Origin: DASPJR01 sp035628505
GTDB lineage: Bacteria > Planctomycetota > SZUA-567 > H5-PLA8
Direction: 5' to 3'
Assembly: GCA_035628505.1 (NCBI GenBank)
Contig: DASPJR010000122.1
Span: 1-64,000, forward strand
Length of the DNA: 64,000 nt
Below, in pieces: positions 17,801-25,263 of this stretch; within the stretch, counting starts at the first letter, position 1, and each line of letters begins with the position of its first letter. A program made the translations under genes and the position numbers. The notes below the pieces were generated by a model, which was given only the letters and a program-made list of their open reading frames with translations, had not been told where the DNA came from and searched no databases.

Positions 17801-18116
17801 GCTGCAGGCGGATGGTGCAGAAGCGCTCCTCATGCGCGTTATCGAAGATAAGCGCTTGAGATCGGGACCGCACGCGTGGTCGAATTTCCATTCTCTCTTC
17901 TTCCATTTGAGCAACAGTAAAGCTCTCAATGCCCTGACAGCACCTGAGAAACTGCGAGAGGCGCTAAGTAAACTGGAGACGGGCTGGCCGGCTGAGGAGC
18001 GGCCCCAGTTCCTTGCTCACGTCCTGCCCCAGATTAAAACAGTGTTGAAGAAGCTGGATGAATCGGCGGCGAAATCAAAGCCGGCGGTGAAACCTTCTGT
18101 CACCGATGAATTCTAG
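14877..18116 (+). CDS. Giant secreted STN-domain + HEAT-like repeat protein
   Basis: A 1079-residue protein. It has a signal peptide (residues 1-~27, LARILLLALIVFPGLT). A secretin/TonB short N-terminal (STN) module spans ~33-95 (VSVNYNKTPFKDALLDFQQKSGFRLAFS). The remainder is alpha-helical HEAT-like repeats (for example MLVKSADPAVRAGAIIPII, RRMAADPEAAVRMAATFALMIGD, LRAQAVHLSVRGGEKILI). The C-terminus is Lys/Pro rich. STN modules normally receive TonB-type energy or signals at the outer membrane, but no beta-barrel follows here. Linked to the sigma/FecR pair by a one-base overlap, it occupies the slot normally held by a FecA-type receptor. The role is inferred only. Confidence 0.78.
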   Translation: MRLARILLLALIVFPGLTNESATLSAAEAEPRVSVNYNKTPFKDALLDFQQKSGFRLAFSEKLISHAAPVTLQKENAPAEKVLLEILRPEGLEAVQTDQKLAAVVPGYSDLGMAKAFGRSLLTGIRLGNKLDGAVTDGDEVRVPGWTDEDDADLAMGITDVIISIVYFEKTRRLEYTDAEQRLEMLVKSADPAVRAGAIIPIIAGRVSARAKWVGAEIEKGLIDPHPAVRTAWSILFAVSLELDPKSFPLDENDARVRRMAADPEAAVRMAATFALMIGDLAGRNVDPDGSMLKAFLADRSAFVRQTPRLSILTNRRVLENRAKSVAHEKWHSLCNDGFQPILHDPNPIARVLGLGVSLLASTRDEHDRISKLTKTDTDPWMRKIAGILSPLLAGESKAPQPDLLAAIVSNKQSHQVSALVIGSLGYLSFSRVAKPKTPGTVVPPAENLIDLSPLTQLSRSKWLWSRLAGTFLDGAIPVLSSLSKPLSAEQLKDAELNFQQALRSPSEPVRLVALLGLAFRTELKPANVPPSTETLVAALHSRNTAEMMLGALQMSQHLSADALFHQIETLLADESRRNAAICLLSNLYYDSRELKKLSREEQQAWWTGLAEMVVHRQDPAFEAALTCRLSWMPAEPRKSVIKVLFAKGRIETVHRIVNANSGSPLRDAEEIRALLDRLSVMADNPEHRIHVLDTWAQFVASSKHTLHEHVQSMVQVLDKALSDENSTGAVEIKTRIRALVSFFEMMEYGPQSKRNAVLENLPLNISKVLEVAFSLAADSRFTPDAAILLGRAIEVFRQPQLAGKWAANHSLQKALDAAIQAVLAGSRDEDKAEVWAALAKNGDKPSIDALTQLVIKGKTTPIHLNKIINALSTKPQLVPPEFGTALLRIVREPGEDRNMRTYALSGLYIFRKPLADEIEALVLDDKLDVYLRAQAVHLSVRGGEKILIFQKALKSYDTLPAEVACALAASACNSLQADGAEALLMRVIEDKRLRSGPHAWSNFHSLFFHLSNSKALNALTAPEKLREALSKLETGWPAEERPQFLAHVLPQIKTVLKKLDESAAKSKPAVKPSVTDEF

Positions 18117-18166
18117 TCCGCAAGCCTGGAGCTCATCCCAGAAATGCCCGTAGCCGAAGATAAGTT

Positions 18167-18223
18167 GTGAATGGAAACGAATCGGCGGCTCAAACGGCGA
18201 AGAATCTCTACGTGCCTCGGAAG
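18167..18223 (+). pseudogene. Relic of a VWA-gene 3' end
   Basis: Nineteen codons reading VNGNESAAQTAKNLYVPRK, matching the C-terminus of the VWA+HEAT protein (VNGNESPAETAKKLCAPRK, 13134-13190) at 14 of 19 positions, with clear nucleotide similarity too. There is no open frame leading into it: a TAA lies just upstream in the same frame, and it is out of frame with the 1079-residue gene. It looks like the leftover end of a second copy of that gene. Confidence 0.65.
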
Positions 18224-18287
18224 TTGAGGCGCGTGGGTTGTTGGCTGCTGGCATTTGGCTTTGAATGAGCGCGTCGCAGGCCGCATT

Positions 18288-18308
18288 CGCAATCCGCAAT
18301 CCGCAATC
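18288..18308. repeat. Short tandem repeat, 3 x CGCAATC
   Basis: Three exact 7-bp units followed by a degenerate fourth (CGAAATG), just before the stop of the convergent cytochrome gene. This kind of CGCAATC run is a common intergenic simple repeat; no function is suggested. Confidence 0.7.
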
Positions 18309-18318
18309 CGAAATGGAG

Positions 18319-18744
18319 CTACTCTGTTTTCAGATCTTTGAGCTCGTTGTATTTCGGTCCGCCGGGGCCGAAGAGTTTCTGCGCGGCGCGGTTAAGCTTG
18401 AATTTGGACTGGTGGCACTGGTTGCAGTCCTGGTTGAGTCCGAATGCCGGACTCTTGCGCATGATCTGTGCGCGGGTGCCCACTTTGTTAAGCTCAAAAT
18501 GGTCGGGGCCTTTGATGTCATCCAGCTTGTCGGTGGTGTGACAGTGCAGGCAACCCACGCGGAAGCGCTCGGCTTCCTGGCGGCATTCGCGCACGATTTT
18601 CTGGCGGGGCGTCTCGTTGATGCGCCGGTCAAAGAGCTTCGAATCGCGGATGCCTTCGAACGTCGGCGTGTCCACTTTGCAGGCGGCCAGCGACAGCAGG
18701 ACGACGCCAACCAAAGCAGCGATGAACCCGTTCTGTAACCTCAC
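18319..18744 (-). CDS. Diheme c-type cytochrome-like lipoprotein
   Basis: A 141-residue protein with a lipoprotein signal (LVGVVLLSLAAC, lipobox Cys about residue 22). Two CxxCH haem-binding motifs are present: VGCLHCHTT and DCNQCHQSK. I chose the GTG at 18744 because a strong GGAGGA (18750-18755) sits five bases upstream. The longer frame to 18810 has no such site and would bury the signal peptide behind ~22 residues. It is likely tethered in the periplasm as a small electron carrier. The spacing of the two haems fits a multihaem/NapC- or cytochrome c7-like fragment more than a mono-haem class I fold. No redox enzyme partner is adjacent. Confidence 0.78.
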   Translation of the reverse strand: MRLQNGFIAALVGVVLLSLAACKVDTPTFEGIRDSKLFDRRINETPRQKIVRECRQEAERFRVGCLHCHTTDKLDDIKGPDHFELNKVGTRAQIMRKSPAFGLNQDCNQCHQSKFKLNRAAQKLFGPGGPKYNELKDLKTE

Positions 18745-18996
18745 GCGTCTCCTCCGAACAATTCTTTCTGTATCGGCAGCGGATTGTAGTGGCTGAGCCC
18801 GTACGTACAAGACTGTTCAGGATTAATGCTCTTCGCGCATTTTCTGTCAAAGTTTGGACTTTATCGTGCGTCTGGCATGTACAACGGCCGATAATACTGG
18901 CGGCAGGCGCCGGACGGATTACATGCGTTTAGTAGCTGGCCGGTGCTGAAGAAAGGTGTAGGCCATAACGCGCACTGAAGGACGACCGCGACACTC

Positions 18997-19935
18997 ATGC
19001 TGATGCGATTGGGATTTCAAATTATCACGGCACTGACGGGGATTCTCCCCCGAACGTGGCAGTATGCGATCGCCCGGCGCGGTGCGGATGTCTACTACCT
19101 GCTTGGCCGCAACGCGCGCGAAAGCGTCAAGGCCAACCTCAGCGGCATGCTCGGTAAAGACGCCACGCAGTCGGCGGTGCGCAACGAAACGCGTTCCGTA
19201 TTCCGCTCGTTCGGCATGTACCTCTGCGAGTTCTTCGGCGCGCAGCATTTTGGTCCGAAATTCATCGATGATCATGTGGTCGTCCACGGCCGCGAGCACC
19301 TCGATGCGGCGCTCGCCAAAGGCCGTGGCGTCATTTTCTGTTCTGCGCATTACTCCAATTGGGAACTGGGCGCGATGGTCGTCGCGCGGCTGGGCTATCC
19401 GATCACAGCCGTCGTGCAGGCGCACGCAGATCCGCGCACGAACGAAATGTTCGTGCAGCAGCGCGTGGCCAAAGGCGTGACGGTAATCCCCACGCAGCAC
19501 GGCGCCAAAGGCGCCCTGCGTGCCCTGCGTGCCAATCAGACCGTGGCACTGATGGGTGATCGCACGACGGGCGGGCCAGTGGTGCCGGTAACAATGTTTG
19601 GTCGCCGCACCAATCTGCCGCAGGGGCCCTGGCGCATTGCACTCACGACAGGGGCCGCGCTGCTTCCGACGTTTGTGCACCGCCGCTTTGATGATCAGTT
19701 CACTCTCGAAATCGGCGCGCCGATTCAGGTTCCCCAGGAAGGCGACCAGGCGCAGCGCATGCAGGCGCTGGCGCAGGCGTGGACGCGCTGTCTTGAGGCG
19801 CGCTTGCGCACCGATCCGTCGCAGTGGGCCGTTTTCTCGCGTATCTGGGATGAGGCCACTCCGCCGGATCAGGCGGGGAAAGGCGGCCCCGGCGTATCGG
19901 TGGTTGAGACCGGCAGTGGTTCTGCGGTAGAATAG
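18997..19935 (+). CDS. Lysophospholipid/lipid A acyltransferase (HtrB/LpxL family)
   Basis: A 312-residue member of the LPS/KDO acyltransferase family. It has the catalytic H-x4-E motif in SAHYSNWELG (His118, Glu123), a hydrophobic N-terminal anchor (MLMRLGFQIITALTGIL), MGDRTTGG (the family G-D-R block) and the phosphate-site motif MFGRRTNLPQGPWRIAL. The predicted role is transfer of a secondary acyl chain to lipid A or a related lipid at the inner membrane. The ATG at 19003 is an alternative start. A GT2 gene follows after 7 bp, so the pair is probably an operon for envelope lipid modification. Confidence 0.86.
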   Translation: MLMRLGFQIITALTGILPRTWQYAIARRGADVYYLLGRNARESVKANLSGMLGKDATQSAVRNETRSVFRSFGMYLCEFFGAQHFGPKFIDDHVVVHGREHLDAALAKGRGVIFCSAHYSNWELGAMVVARLGYPITAVVQAHADPRTNEMFVQQRVAKGVTVIPTQHGAKGALRALRANQTVALMGDRTTGGPVVPVTMFGRRTNLPQGPWRIALTTGAALLPTFVHRRFDDQFTLEIGAPIQVPQEGDQAQRMQALAQAWTRCLEARLRTDPSQWAVFSRIWDEATPPDQAGKGGPGVSVVETGSGSAVE

Positions 19936-19942
19936 GAGCTTC

Positions 19943-20641
19943 ATGAGCACACACAAGCCCCGCATCGAACCCCGGCCGGATGTCTGCGCCATCATTCCGT
20001 GCTACAATGAGGCGAGATCCATCGCGCGCATCGTCCGTTCGGTGAAGGTTCATGCCGGCGAAGTGTTTGTCATCGACGATTGCAGCACCGACGGCACCGC
20101 TGAACAGGCACGCAGCGCAGGCGCTACGGTGATCACTCATTCCCGCAACATGGGCAAAGGCGTGGCGCTGAAGACGGGTTTCGCCGCCGCCGCCGCCGGT
20201 AATTTCAAGGCCGCCTTGACGCTGGACGGCGACGGGCAGCACGACAGCACGGAGATCCCGCTGTTCCTGGACGCCTACGACCTGGGCGGCTGCGACATCG
20301 TTCTGGGCAACCGAATGAATGACACGCGCACAATGCCGTTCATTCGCCGCTATACCAATCGCTTTACCTCGTGGGCGATCAGCCGCATGGTCGGCATTCC
20401 CATTCGCGATACGCAGTGCGGCTTCCGCCTGGTCGCGCTGGATTTCTGGCGCGCGGTGCGGCTGGACTCCAGCCGGTTCGATCTTGAATCGGAAATCCTG
20501 ATCAAAGCCGCGCGTGGCGGGGCGCGCATTCGCGAGGTGCAGATCCGCACGATCTACTTCGGCACAGACGCGAGCAAAATTCATCCGGTCCTCGATACGC
20601 TGCGATTCTTCCAGCTCCTCTGGCGATGCCGCAATGCTTGA
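19943..20641 (+). CDS. Family 2 glycosyltransferase (DPM1/polyprenyl-phosphate sugar type)
   Basis: A 232-residue GT-A transferase with CAIIPCYNEARSI, the nucleotide-binding VIDDCSTDGT, MGKGVALKTG and the metal-binding DGDGQHD (DxD), plus CGFRLVALDFW. Short length and motif order match dolichol/undecaprenyl-phosphate mannose or glucose synthases that lack membrane helices. TAGGAG lies six bases before ATG 19943. The acyltransferase immediately upstream suggests a shared role in outer membrane lipid glycosylation, which is inference. Confidence 0.87.
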   Translation: MSTHKPRIEPRPDVCAIIPCYNEARSIARIVRSVKVHAGEVFVIDDCSTDGTAEQARSAGATVITHSRNMGKGVALKTGFAAAAAGNFKAALTLDGDGQHDSTEIPLFLDAYDLGGCDIVLGNRMNDTRTMPFIRRYTNRFTSWAISRMVGIPIRDTQCGFRLVALDFWRAVRLDSSRFDLESEILIKAARGGARIREVQIRTIYFGTDASKIHPVLDTLRFFQLLWRCRNA

Positions 20642-20675
20642 CCGCTTGACGAGTGACGGTGCTCTGTTGAAAACG

Positions 20676-20770
20676 TCTTCTTTAACGCCAAGAACGCCAA
20701 GGGCGCCATGAAAAACATGAGGAGACCTTGGCGATCTTGGCGCTCTCCGCGTTCTTGGCGTAAAGAAGTT
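20676..20770. repeat. REP-like inverted repeat with CGCCAAGA/TCTTGGCG units
   Basis: In the 321-bp gap between the GT2 and pcm genes. The left arm (TCTTCTTTAACGCCAAGAACG, continuing CCAAGGG; 20676-20703) pairs with the right arm (CCTTGGCG at 20726-20733 and GCGTTCTTGGCGTAAAGAAG at 20750-20769). The short core CGCCAAG/CTTGGCG occurs five times. The rest of the gap holds low-complexity GACGAGTGACGAGG and GTCACCCGCCCTCGTCACC stretches. It has the look of a mobile intergenic repeat (REP/MITE-type) rather than a terminator. Confidence 0.7.
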
Positions 20771-20962
20771 TACGGCATTTCTTCAGCGCAGGGTGGCGGG
20801 CGACGAGTGACGAGGCGCGAGTTAGCCATCTGCAGTTAGAACGTTATCCATTGTATGCTGATTAAGGATACTTCGCGCGCCGTTCCCCGTCACCCGCCCT
20901 CGTCACCCCGTCACTTGCAACGCTGGAACGCAGTTTGCATCCTCTGCCTTAGGTGAAGAAAC

Positions 20963-21619
20963 ATGACTGAAACCCTCGAAGACATGGTCGAATACGATTT
21001 GAAAGACCGCGGCATCAAAGATCCGCGCGTCCTGGACGCCTTCCGTCGTGTCGACCGCAAGCTGTTTGTTCCCGAAATGGATAAGCACCGCGCCTACGAT
21101 GACCGGGCGCTGATTCTCAGCCACGGACAGACTATCTCGCAGCCATACATCGTCGCGCTGATGTCGCAGGGCCTGAAACTCACCGGGCAGGAGAAGGTGC
21201 TCGAGATCGGAACAGGCTCGGGCTACCAGACGGCCATTCTGGCGACGCTCGCGCGCGAAGTCTTCACCGTGGAACGCATCGAGTACCTCGCGACGACGGC
21301 CGAAGACCGCCTGCTCGACATGGGCTTCAGCAACATCCGTTTTCACCTGGGCGACGGCTCGCTGGGCTGGCCGCAACATGCGCCGTATGACCGCGTGATC
21401 GTGACAGCCGCATGCCCGAAAATTCCGCAGCCGCTGATCGATCAACTGCGCGAGGGCGGTATCATGGTCGTGCCCGTGGGGCCGCCGAGCGCGCAGGACT
21501 TGATTGTGGCCGAAAAGAAAAACGGCAAGCTCGAACAGCGCCAGACCCTATCCTGCGTTTTCGTGAAACTGATCGGCAGTGAAGGCTACCACTCTGAAGC
21601 CGACGAAGGCGCCGGCTGA
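20963..21619 (+). CDS. pcm: Protein-L-isoaspartate O-methyltransferase
   Basis: SAM-dependent repair enzyme that methylates isoaspartyl residues of aged proteins. At 218 residues it has the normal length. Motifs: RRVDRKLFVPE, the family-specific GQTISQPYIVALM, methyltransferase motif I VLEIGTGSGYQTA, then VFTVERIEYL and DRVIVTAACPKIPQPLI. The start is ATG 20963 with AGGTGA upstream. It is monocistronic as far as I can see; a loosely spaced unknown gene follows. Confidence 0.94.
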   Translation: MTETLEDMVEYDLKDRGIKDPRVLDAFRRVDRKLFVPEMDKHRAYDDRALILSHGQTISQPYIVALMSQGLKLTGQEKVLEIGTGSGYQTAILATLAREVFTVERIEYLATTAEDRLLDMGFSNIRFHLGDGSLGWPQHAPYDRVIVTAACPKIPQPLIDQLREGGIMVVPVGPPSAQDLIVAEKKNGKLEQRQTLSCVFVKLIGSEGYHSEADEGAG

Positions 21620-21777
21620 AGAGCGCCGTGCCTAACACTCCATTGCGCCAAACGCATAAGCGCGGATACTCGCATCAGCATCCGGCGGTACAGCATTTGT
21701 AGCGCAGGGTCTCCGGTGCCTGCCCGCCGTTGGGCCTGGCACAGAAACGCTCCCGGCCCTCACCGCGGAAAGTGGAC

Positions 21778-23592
21778 GTGGAAAATCATTCCGCTTCGCC
21801 ATCTCAATCTCCTGCCGCGTTGATAAACTCCCGCGGGCGCCTAGGAGACATTCTGAAGTGGCTGTATGCGCTCTCCAGCGGCGCGTTCTGCGTCTGGCTG
21901 GCGTCCTTCGCCCCGGCTGAAGGCCCCGCGATCCACAAATTCATTCCCGCCGGCGCCACGGCGATCATCCATGTGCGCAGCGGCGCGGAATTGCTGGAGC
22001 GGCTTCCGCAGAGTCCGGCGCTGTCCGAACTGCTGAGCGACCCCGACGTGAACACACTTTTTTCGCCGCTGCAGCGCCGCGAGAAGATCCTCGCGCAGCA
22101 CGGCAAAGCGCCCGCACCTGCGCGCTGGCTTTTCCCTGCCGAGCTCGACAGTTTGCTGCCGCTCGCCGGACGTGATTTCGCAGTCGCGACAGTGCCATCG
22201 CCTCCCGACGAAGAACGCGATCCGAAAAGCGGCGCGCCGCTGCTGCTGCTCACTCATCTGAGCGGCGCGCGCGGACAGCTCATCCGCATCGGCGCAACCT
22301 TCGCGAAGCTTCCGAAGCGTGCAAAATTCTTCGATCTCGGCGGAGGTCTCGTGGCCATCGGTCTCAACGGCGCAAAGCCGGAAGTCGCATCTAAAGAGCC
22401 GCCCACTCTGCGCACCGTGGCGTCCGCCGAGGGAACAAAGCCGCTCTGCCGGATCGTGCTCAACCCTGCCGCGGCGCTGCAGCGCAAGCGGCAGACGGTG
22501 AGCGTTTCCGGGCAGCTGGAGATTCTGCGCTCGGAAAACATTCCGCCTGCCGTGCTGGACGCGCTGAGCGATCCACCGCGCGCGCACCAGATCTTTGGCT
22601 TCGAGCAGCCCCCCGAGCGGCTTGAAATTGACGTATTCAATAGTGGAGGCGCGCTGCAGCTTTCCGGCTGCCTCGATGGAAAAATGGATGCTCCGCCGCT
22701 CTCGCCCAAGACTGCTGCAGCCGACTCGAAGATCTTTGCAGATGCGTTTCTCCCGCTGAATCTGCGCATGCTGTTTCTGAAATACATCGAAGGAGAAATG
22801 CGGCTAAAGTCCACGCCGGGATTGACCACGAAGCAGCGCCGCTGGATGCGCCGCTTCGACAATCTGGCTGACCGCGAAGTCGACCTGGACAAGGATCTCT
22901 GGCCGGCAGCCGGCCATGCCTTTTATCTCGCGATCCAGGACCCGACGGACGATCTCAATCCCGCCGGATACGGGCTGATCCGAGCTTCACTGCCGTTCGA
23001 CGGAACGAACCGCAAAGCGCGCAATGCTGTCGGCGAAATTGTGCGCGAGCGCTGGGAGTACCTCTTCGATGGCGCCGCGTCTAAATCGATCAAGCCGCCC
23101 TACGTCCGCCGTATTCGCAGCGACAACGCCGACCGCTATGTGCTTGTTACCGGGCAGATCACGGCGCCGTCCTGGACGGTGGCGCCCGAGCAGATTGCGA
23201 TCACCTCGGACGCGGGGCCATTTGCGCTGATGGAGCACGAGGCAGCGGCGCTACCGGCAAATCCGTGGCAGCGCGGCGCGAGTAGGCCGTACTACATCCG
23301 CCTGGATGGCCCGCGCCTGGCGCGCACGGCGGAAGCAATCGCGAGCTGGTGGTATGGCGCGCTCGAAGACGAGATCGGCGCACACGAATTTCTGGACCGC
23401 CACCCCAACGCCCAGCTCGAGATTCAGCTCATCAAGAAGCTCACGCGGTTACTGGGAAAGTTTTCAATCGAGCTGCAGCCGGACGCGTCTGGGAAGTCTG
23501 CAACTCTAAAGGGAAGCTGGCAGCCCGAGAAAATGGCTGAGCCCGTCGCCGCTGAAGAGGACGCCGCGCCGCCGCCGCCGCCGAAACGGTAA
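21778..23592 (+). CDS. Hypothetical secreted/anchored protein
   Basis: A ~604-residue protein I do not recognise. One hydrophobic segment near the N-terminus (LKWLYALSSGAFCVWLASFAPAEG) looks like a signal peptide or anchor. Then comes HKFIPAGATAIIHVRSGAELLERLPQS, a style seen in DUF3352-like extracytoplasmic proteins of Planctomycetota. The C-terminus is Pro/Glu-rich (AAEEDAAPPPPPKR). No catalytic motif is evident. The start is uncertain. GTG 21778 has a GGAAAG upstream. A TTG at 21730 extends it by 16 residues. A non-standard start beside the AGGAGA near 21842 would put the hydrophobic segment right at the N-terminus. Confidence 0.6.
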   Translation: MENHSASPSQSPAALINSRGRLGDILKWLYALSSGAFCVWLASFAPAEGPAIHKFIPAGATAIIHVRSGAELLERLPQSPALSELLSDPDVNTLFSPLQRREKILAQHGKAPAPARWLFPAELDSLLPLAGRDFAVATVPSPPDEERDPKSGAPLLLLTHLSGARGQLIRIGATFAKLPKRAKFFDLGGGLVAIGLNGAKPEVASKEPPTLRTVASAEGTKPLCRIVLNPAAALQRKRQTVSVSGQLEILRSENIPPAVLDALSDPPRAHQIFGFEQPPERLEIDVFNSGGALQLSGCLDGKMDAPPLSPKTAAADSKIFADAFLPLNLRMLFLKYIEGEMRLKSTPGLTTKQRRWMRRFDNLADREVDLDKDLWPAAGHAFYLAIQDPTDDLNPAGYGLIRASLPFDGTNRKARNAVGEIVRERWEYLFDGAASKSIKPPYVRRIRSDNADRYVLVTGQITAPSWTVAPEQIAITSDAGPFALMEHEAAALPANPWQRGASRPYYIRLDGPRLARTAEAIASWWYGALEDEIGAHEFLDRHPNAQLEIQLIKKLTRLLGKFSIELQPDASGKSATLKGSWQPEKMAEPVAAEEDAAPPPPPKR

Positions 23593-23942
23593 CGCAAACC
23601 ACACCGTAGCATGGGTTTCGCTCATGCCGCCGTTGGGTTCAAGCGTGGCTCAAGCCCACGAGCGCCAGTGCATGCGTTACAAGATAAAGTTCGAATCACG
23701 TCCCGACACTTATACTAAGACAACTGAGAGCGTTGATTTGTCCGGAACTACTTTCAAAAAAAATGATTCTTCGCGGGAAGACGCTGTGAACACCCGCCTT
23801 AAAATCACGTACCTCGCTGACTTACGAGGACCCCGCGAAGCCGGAACAGTCATCAATTTTGTCTTTCCTGGCGATCATTGCATCTCGGCGCCCTCGGCAG
23901 ATAAATCATCACTCCTCGTCCGCCGCCGGTGTATGGAATGGC
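23593..23942. other. Intergenic region (350 bp), AT-richer than flanks
   Basis: An open frame from 23624 crosses this stretch but runs on out of frame through the DUF1080 gene. Its first ~85 codons match nothing I know, so I do not call it. The first 60 bp (ACCGTAGCATGGG, then GGCTCAAGCCCACGA) resemble dispersed intergenic repeat sequence. Promoter elements for the DUF1080 gene are presumably in the AT-rich middle (23700-23780), but I cannot place them. Confidence 0.4.
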
Positions 23943-25079
23943 ATGAGAACACATATGCGACTATCTGCCCTGTCAGTGCTGTTCCTCAGTTTCGCTCTCG
24001 CCGCGGAAGAAGGCTTCGTGCCCATGTTCAACGGCAAGGATCTCAGCGGCTGGGTCAATGCCAATTGCGCCCCCGAAACGTGGAGCGTGAAAGACGGCGT
24101 GATCTGCTGCACCGGCAAACCCATTGGCGCGTTGCGCACCGAGCGCCAGTACGAGAATTTCATCCTGGAAGCCGAGTGGCGGCATCTGTCCAGCGGTGGG
24201 AATAGCGGCATCTTCATCTGGGGCACGCCGATCAGCGCGCCAGGCCAGCCTTTTCTGCGGGGCATCGAAGTGCAGGTGCTCGACCATGGCTTCAACGCCA
24301 AAGGCAAGAACGAATGGTACACGACCCACGGCGACGTCTTCCCTATTCATGGCGCGACCATGAAGCCGCTGGGCAAGTCCAACGGCAAGCGCAGTTTCCC
24401 GTCCGAAGAGCGCAGCAAACCTTCGCCCGAGTGGAACCATTACCGTATCGAGTGCAACAATGGTTCGATCCGCCTGCATGTGAACGGCAAGCAGGTCTCC
24501 GGAGGGGACGAGTGCAATTATCGCAAAGGCTACCTGGCGCTCGAGTCTGAAGGAGCGCCCGTTGAGTTCCGCAACGTGCGCATCAAAGAGCTGCCTACCA
24601 CAAACACGCCTGCGGAGTTGACCGCGCCGCTCGATGAAGGCTTCCGCCCGCTTTACACCGGTGTCGATCTGCGCAACTGGCGCGATGCCGACAAAGCCGC
24701 CGCGCGCTGGCAGGTATCCGATTGGACGCTCAGCCAGAAGAAAGCCGAAGGCGACGCGCGGCATGATCTGGTCAGTGAAGCCGAGTACGGCGATGCCGAA
24801 TTTATCGTCGATCTGAAACCGAAAGCCGCACTTACGGACAAACCTTTCGGCGTGAAAGTGCGCTCCAGCGCCGCTGTGCCTCTCGCTGCCGATGCGCTGC
24901 CTGCAAACAAGTGGACGCGCATAAAGGTTCGCGTGCAAGGCGCTGAACTCACCTGCTGGATCGGCGACAAGCAGCAGAGCGCGAAGCTCGACGGCGCCCC
25001 CGCGCGCGGCGCGCTGGTGCTGATCGATTCTGGCGGAAATATCGACGTCGCCAATATTTTCGTGCGCGAGCTGAAGTAG
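23943..25079 (+). CDS. Secreted DUF1080 (3-keto-disaccharide hydrolase family) protein
   Basis: A 378-residue protein with a signal peptide (MRTHMRLSALSVLFLSFALAAEEG; start ATG 23943 or 23955) and a complete DUF1080 LamG-like domain over ~25-220. Landmarks are FVPMFNGKDLSGWV, SVKDGVICCTGKPIG, GGNSGIFIWG, GIEVQVLDHG and WNHYRIECNNGSIRLHVNG. A second, shorter beta-sandwich half (residues ~228-378, RPLYTGVDLRNWRDADKAAARWQV) repeats the opening pattern in weaker form. The family is greatly expanded in Planctomycetota and Verrucomicrobiota, and some members hydrolyse 3-keto-glycosides. Substrate here is unknown. Confidence 0.87.
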   Translation: MRTHMRLSALSVLFLSFALAAEEGFVPMFNGKDLSGWVNANCAPETWSVKDGVICCTGKPIGALRTERQYENFILEAEWRHLSSGGNSGIFIWGTPISAPGQPFLRGIEVQVLDHGFNAKGKNEWYTTHGDVFPIHGATMKPLGKSNGKRSFPSEERSKPSPEWNHYRIECNNGSIRLHVNGKQVSGGDECNYRKGYLALESEGAPVEFRNVRIKELPTTNTPAELTAPLDEGFRPLYTGVDLRNWRDADKAAARWQVSDWTLSQKKAEGDARHDLVSEAEYGDAEFIVDLKPKAALTDKPFGVKVRSSAAVPLAADALPANKWTRIKVRVQGAELTCWIGDKQQSAKLDGAPARGALVLIDSGGNIDVANIFVRELK

Positions 25080-25133
25080 TAAGCTGCGACGTTCAGAAAG
25101 CGCAAGGGTTGCACGGTGGCCCCTCCCGTGTGC

Positions 25134-25155
25134 CACTGGGGGCTTGCCCCCAGTG
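25134..25155. repeat. Perfect 9-bp hairpin
   Basis: CACTGGGGG / CCCCCAGTG with a four-base CTTG loop, no T tract. The first of three consecutive hairpins between two convergent genes. Confidence 0.7.
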
Positions 25156-25180
25156 CCGCTTGCCGCAGCCCGACAATAAA

Positions 25181-25215
25181 AAGCGCCGCCTCAAATTGCA
25201 GGCGGCGCTTCTTTC
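25181..25215. terminator. Bidirectional terminator between convergent genes
   Basis: Perfect 11-bp stem AAGCGCCGCCT / AGGCGGCGCTT, 8-base loop, followed by CTTTC and preceded by AATAAA. Placed 100 bp after the DUF1080 stop and about 50 bp from the stop of the convergent PA14 gene. Confidence 0.72.
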
Positions 25216-25223
25216 AAAAATTA

Positions 25224-25247
25224 CCCTCCCCGTTGAAACGGGGAGGG
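25224..25247. repeat. Perfect 10-bp hairpin
   Basis: CCCTCCCCGT / ACGGGGAGGG with a TGAA loop. It is GC-rich with no T tract, 17 bp from the stop of the PA14 protein. It may protect the 3' end of that mRNA, or be a dispersed repeat. Confidence 0.68.
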
Positions 25248-25263
25248 CCAGGACGCTGATTGT

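Noticed and set aside
11754..18116. Prophage or transposon explaining the sigma/HEAT block
   Set aside because: No integrase, transposase or terminal repeats; only the short VWA 3' relic supports rearrangement.
18919..19995. Long minus-strand open frame (358 codons) opposite the acyltransferase gene
   Set aside because: Antisense to a gene with clear catalytic motifs; its translation is Arg/His/Ala-rich with no domain pattern. Same judgement for 19700-20584, 23973-25136, 22254-22892 and 53821-54828.
23624..24205. 193-codon plus-strand frame before DUF1080
   Set aside because: Its second half is the DUF1080 gene in the wrong frame; the first half matches nothing and has no ribosome site.
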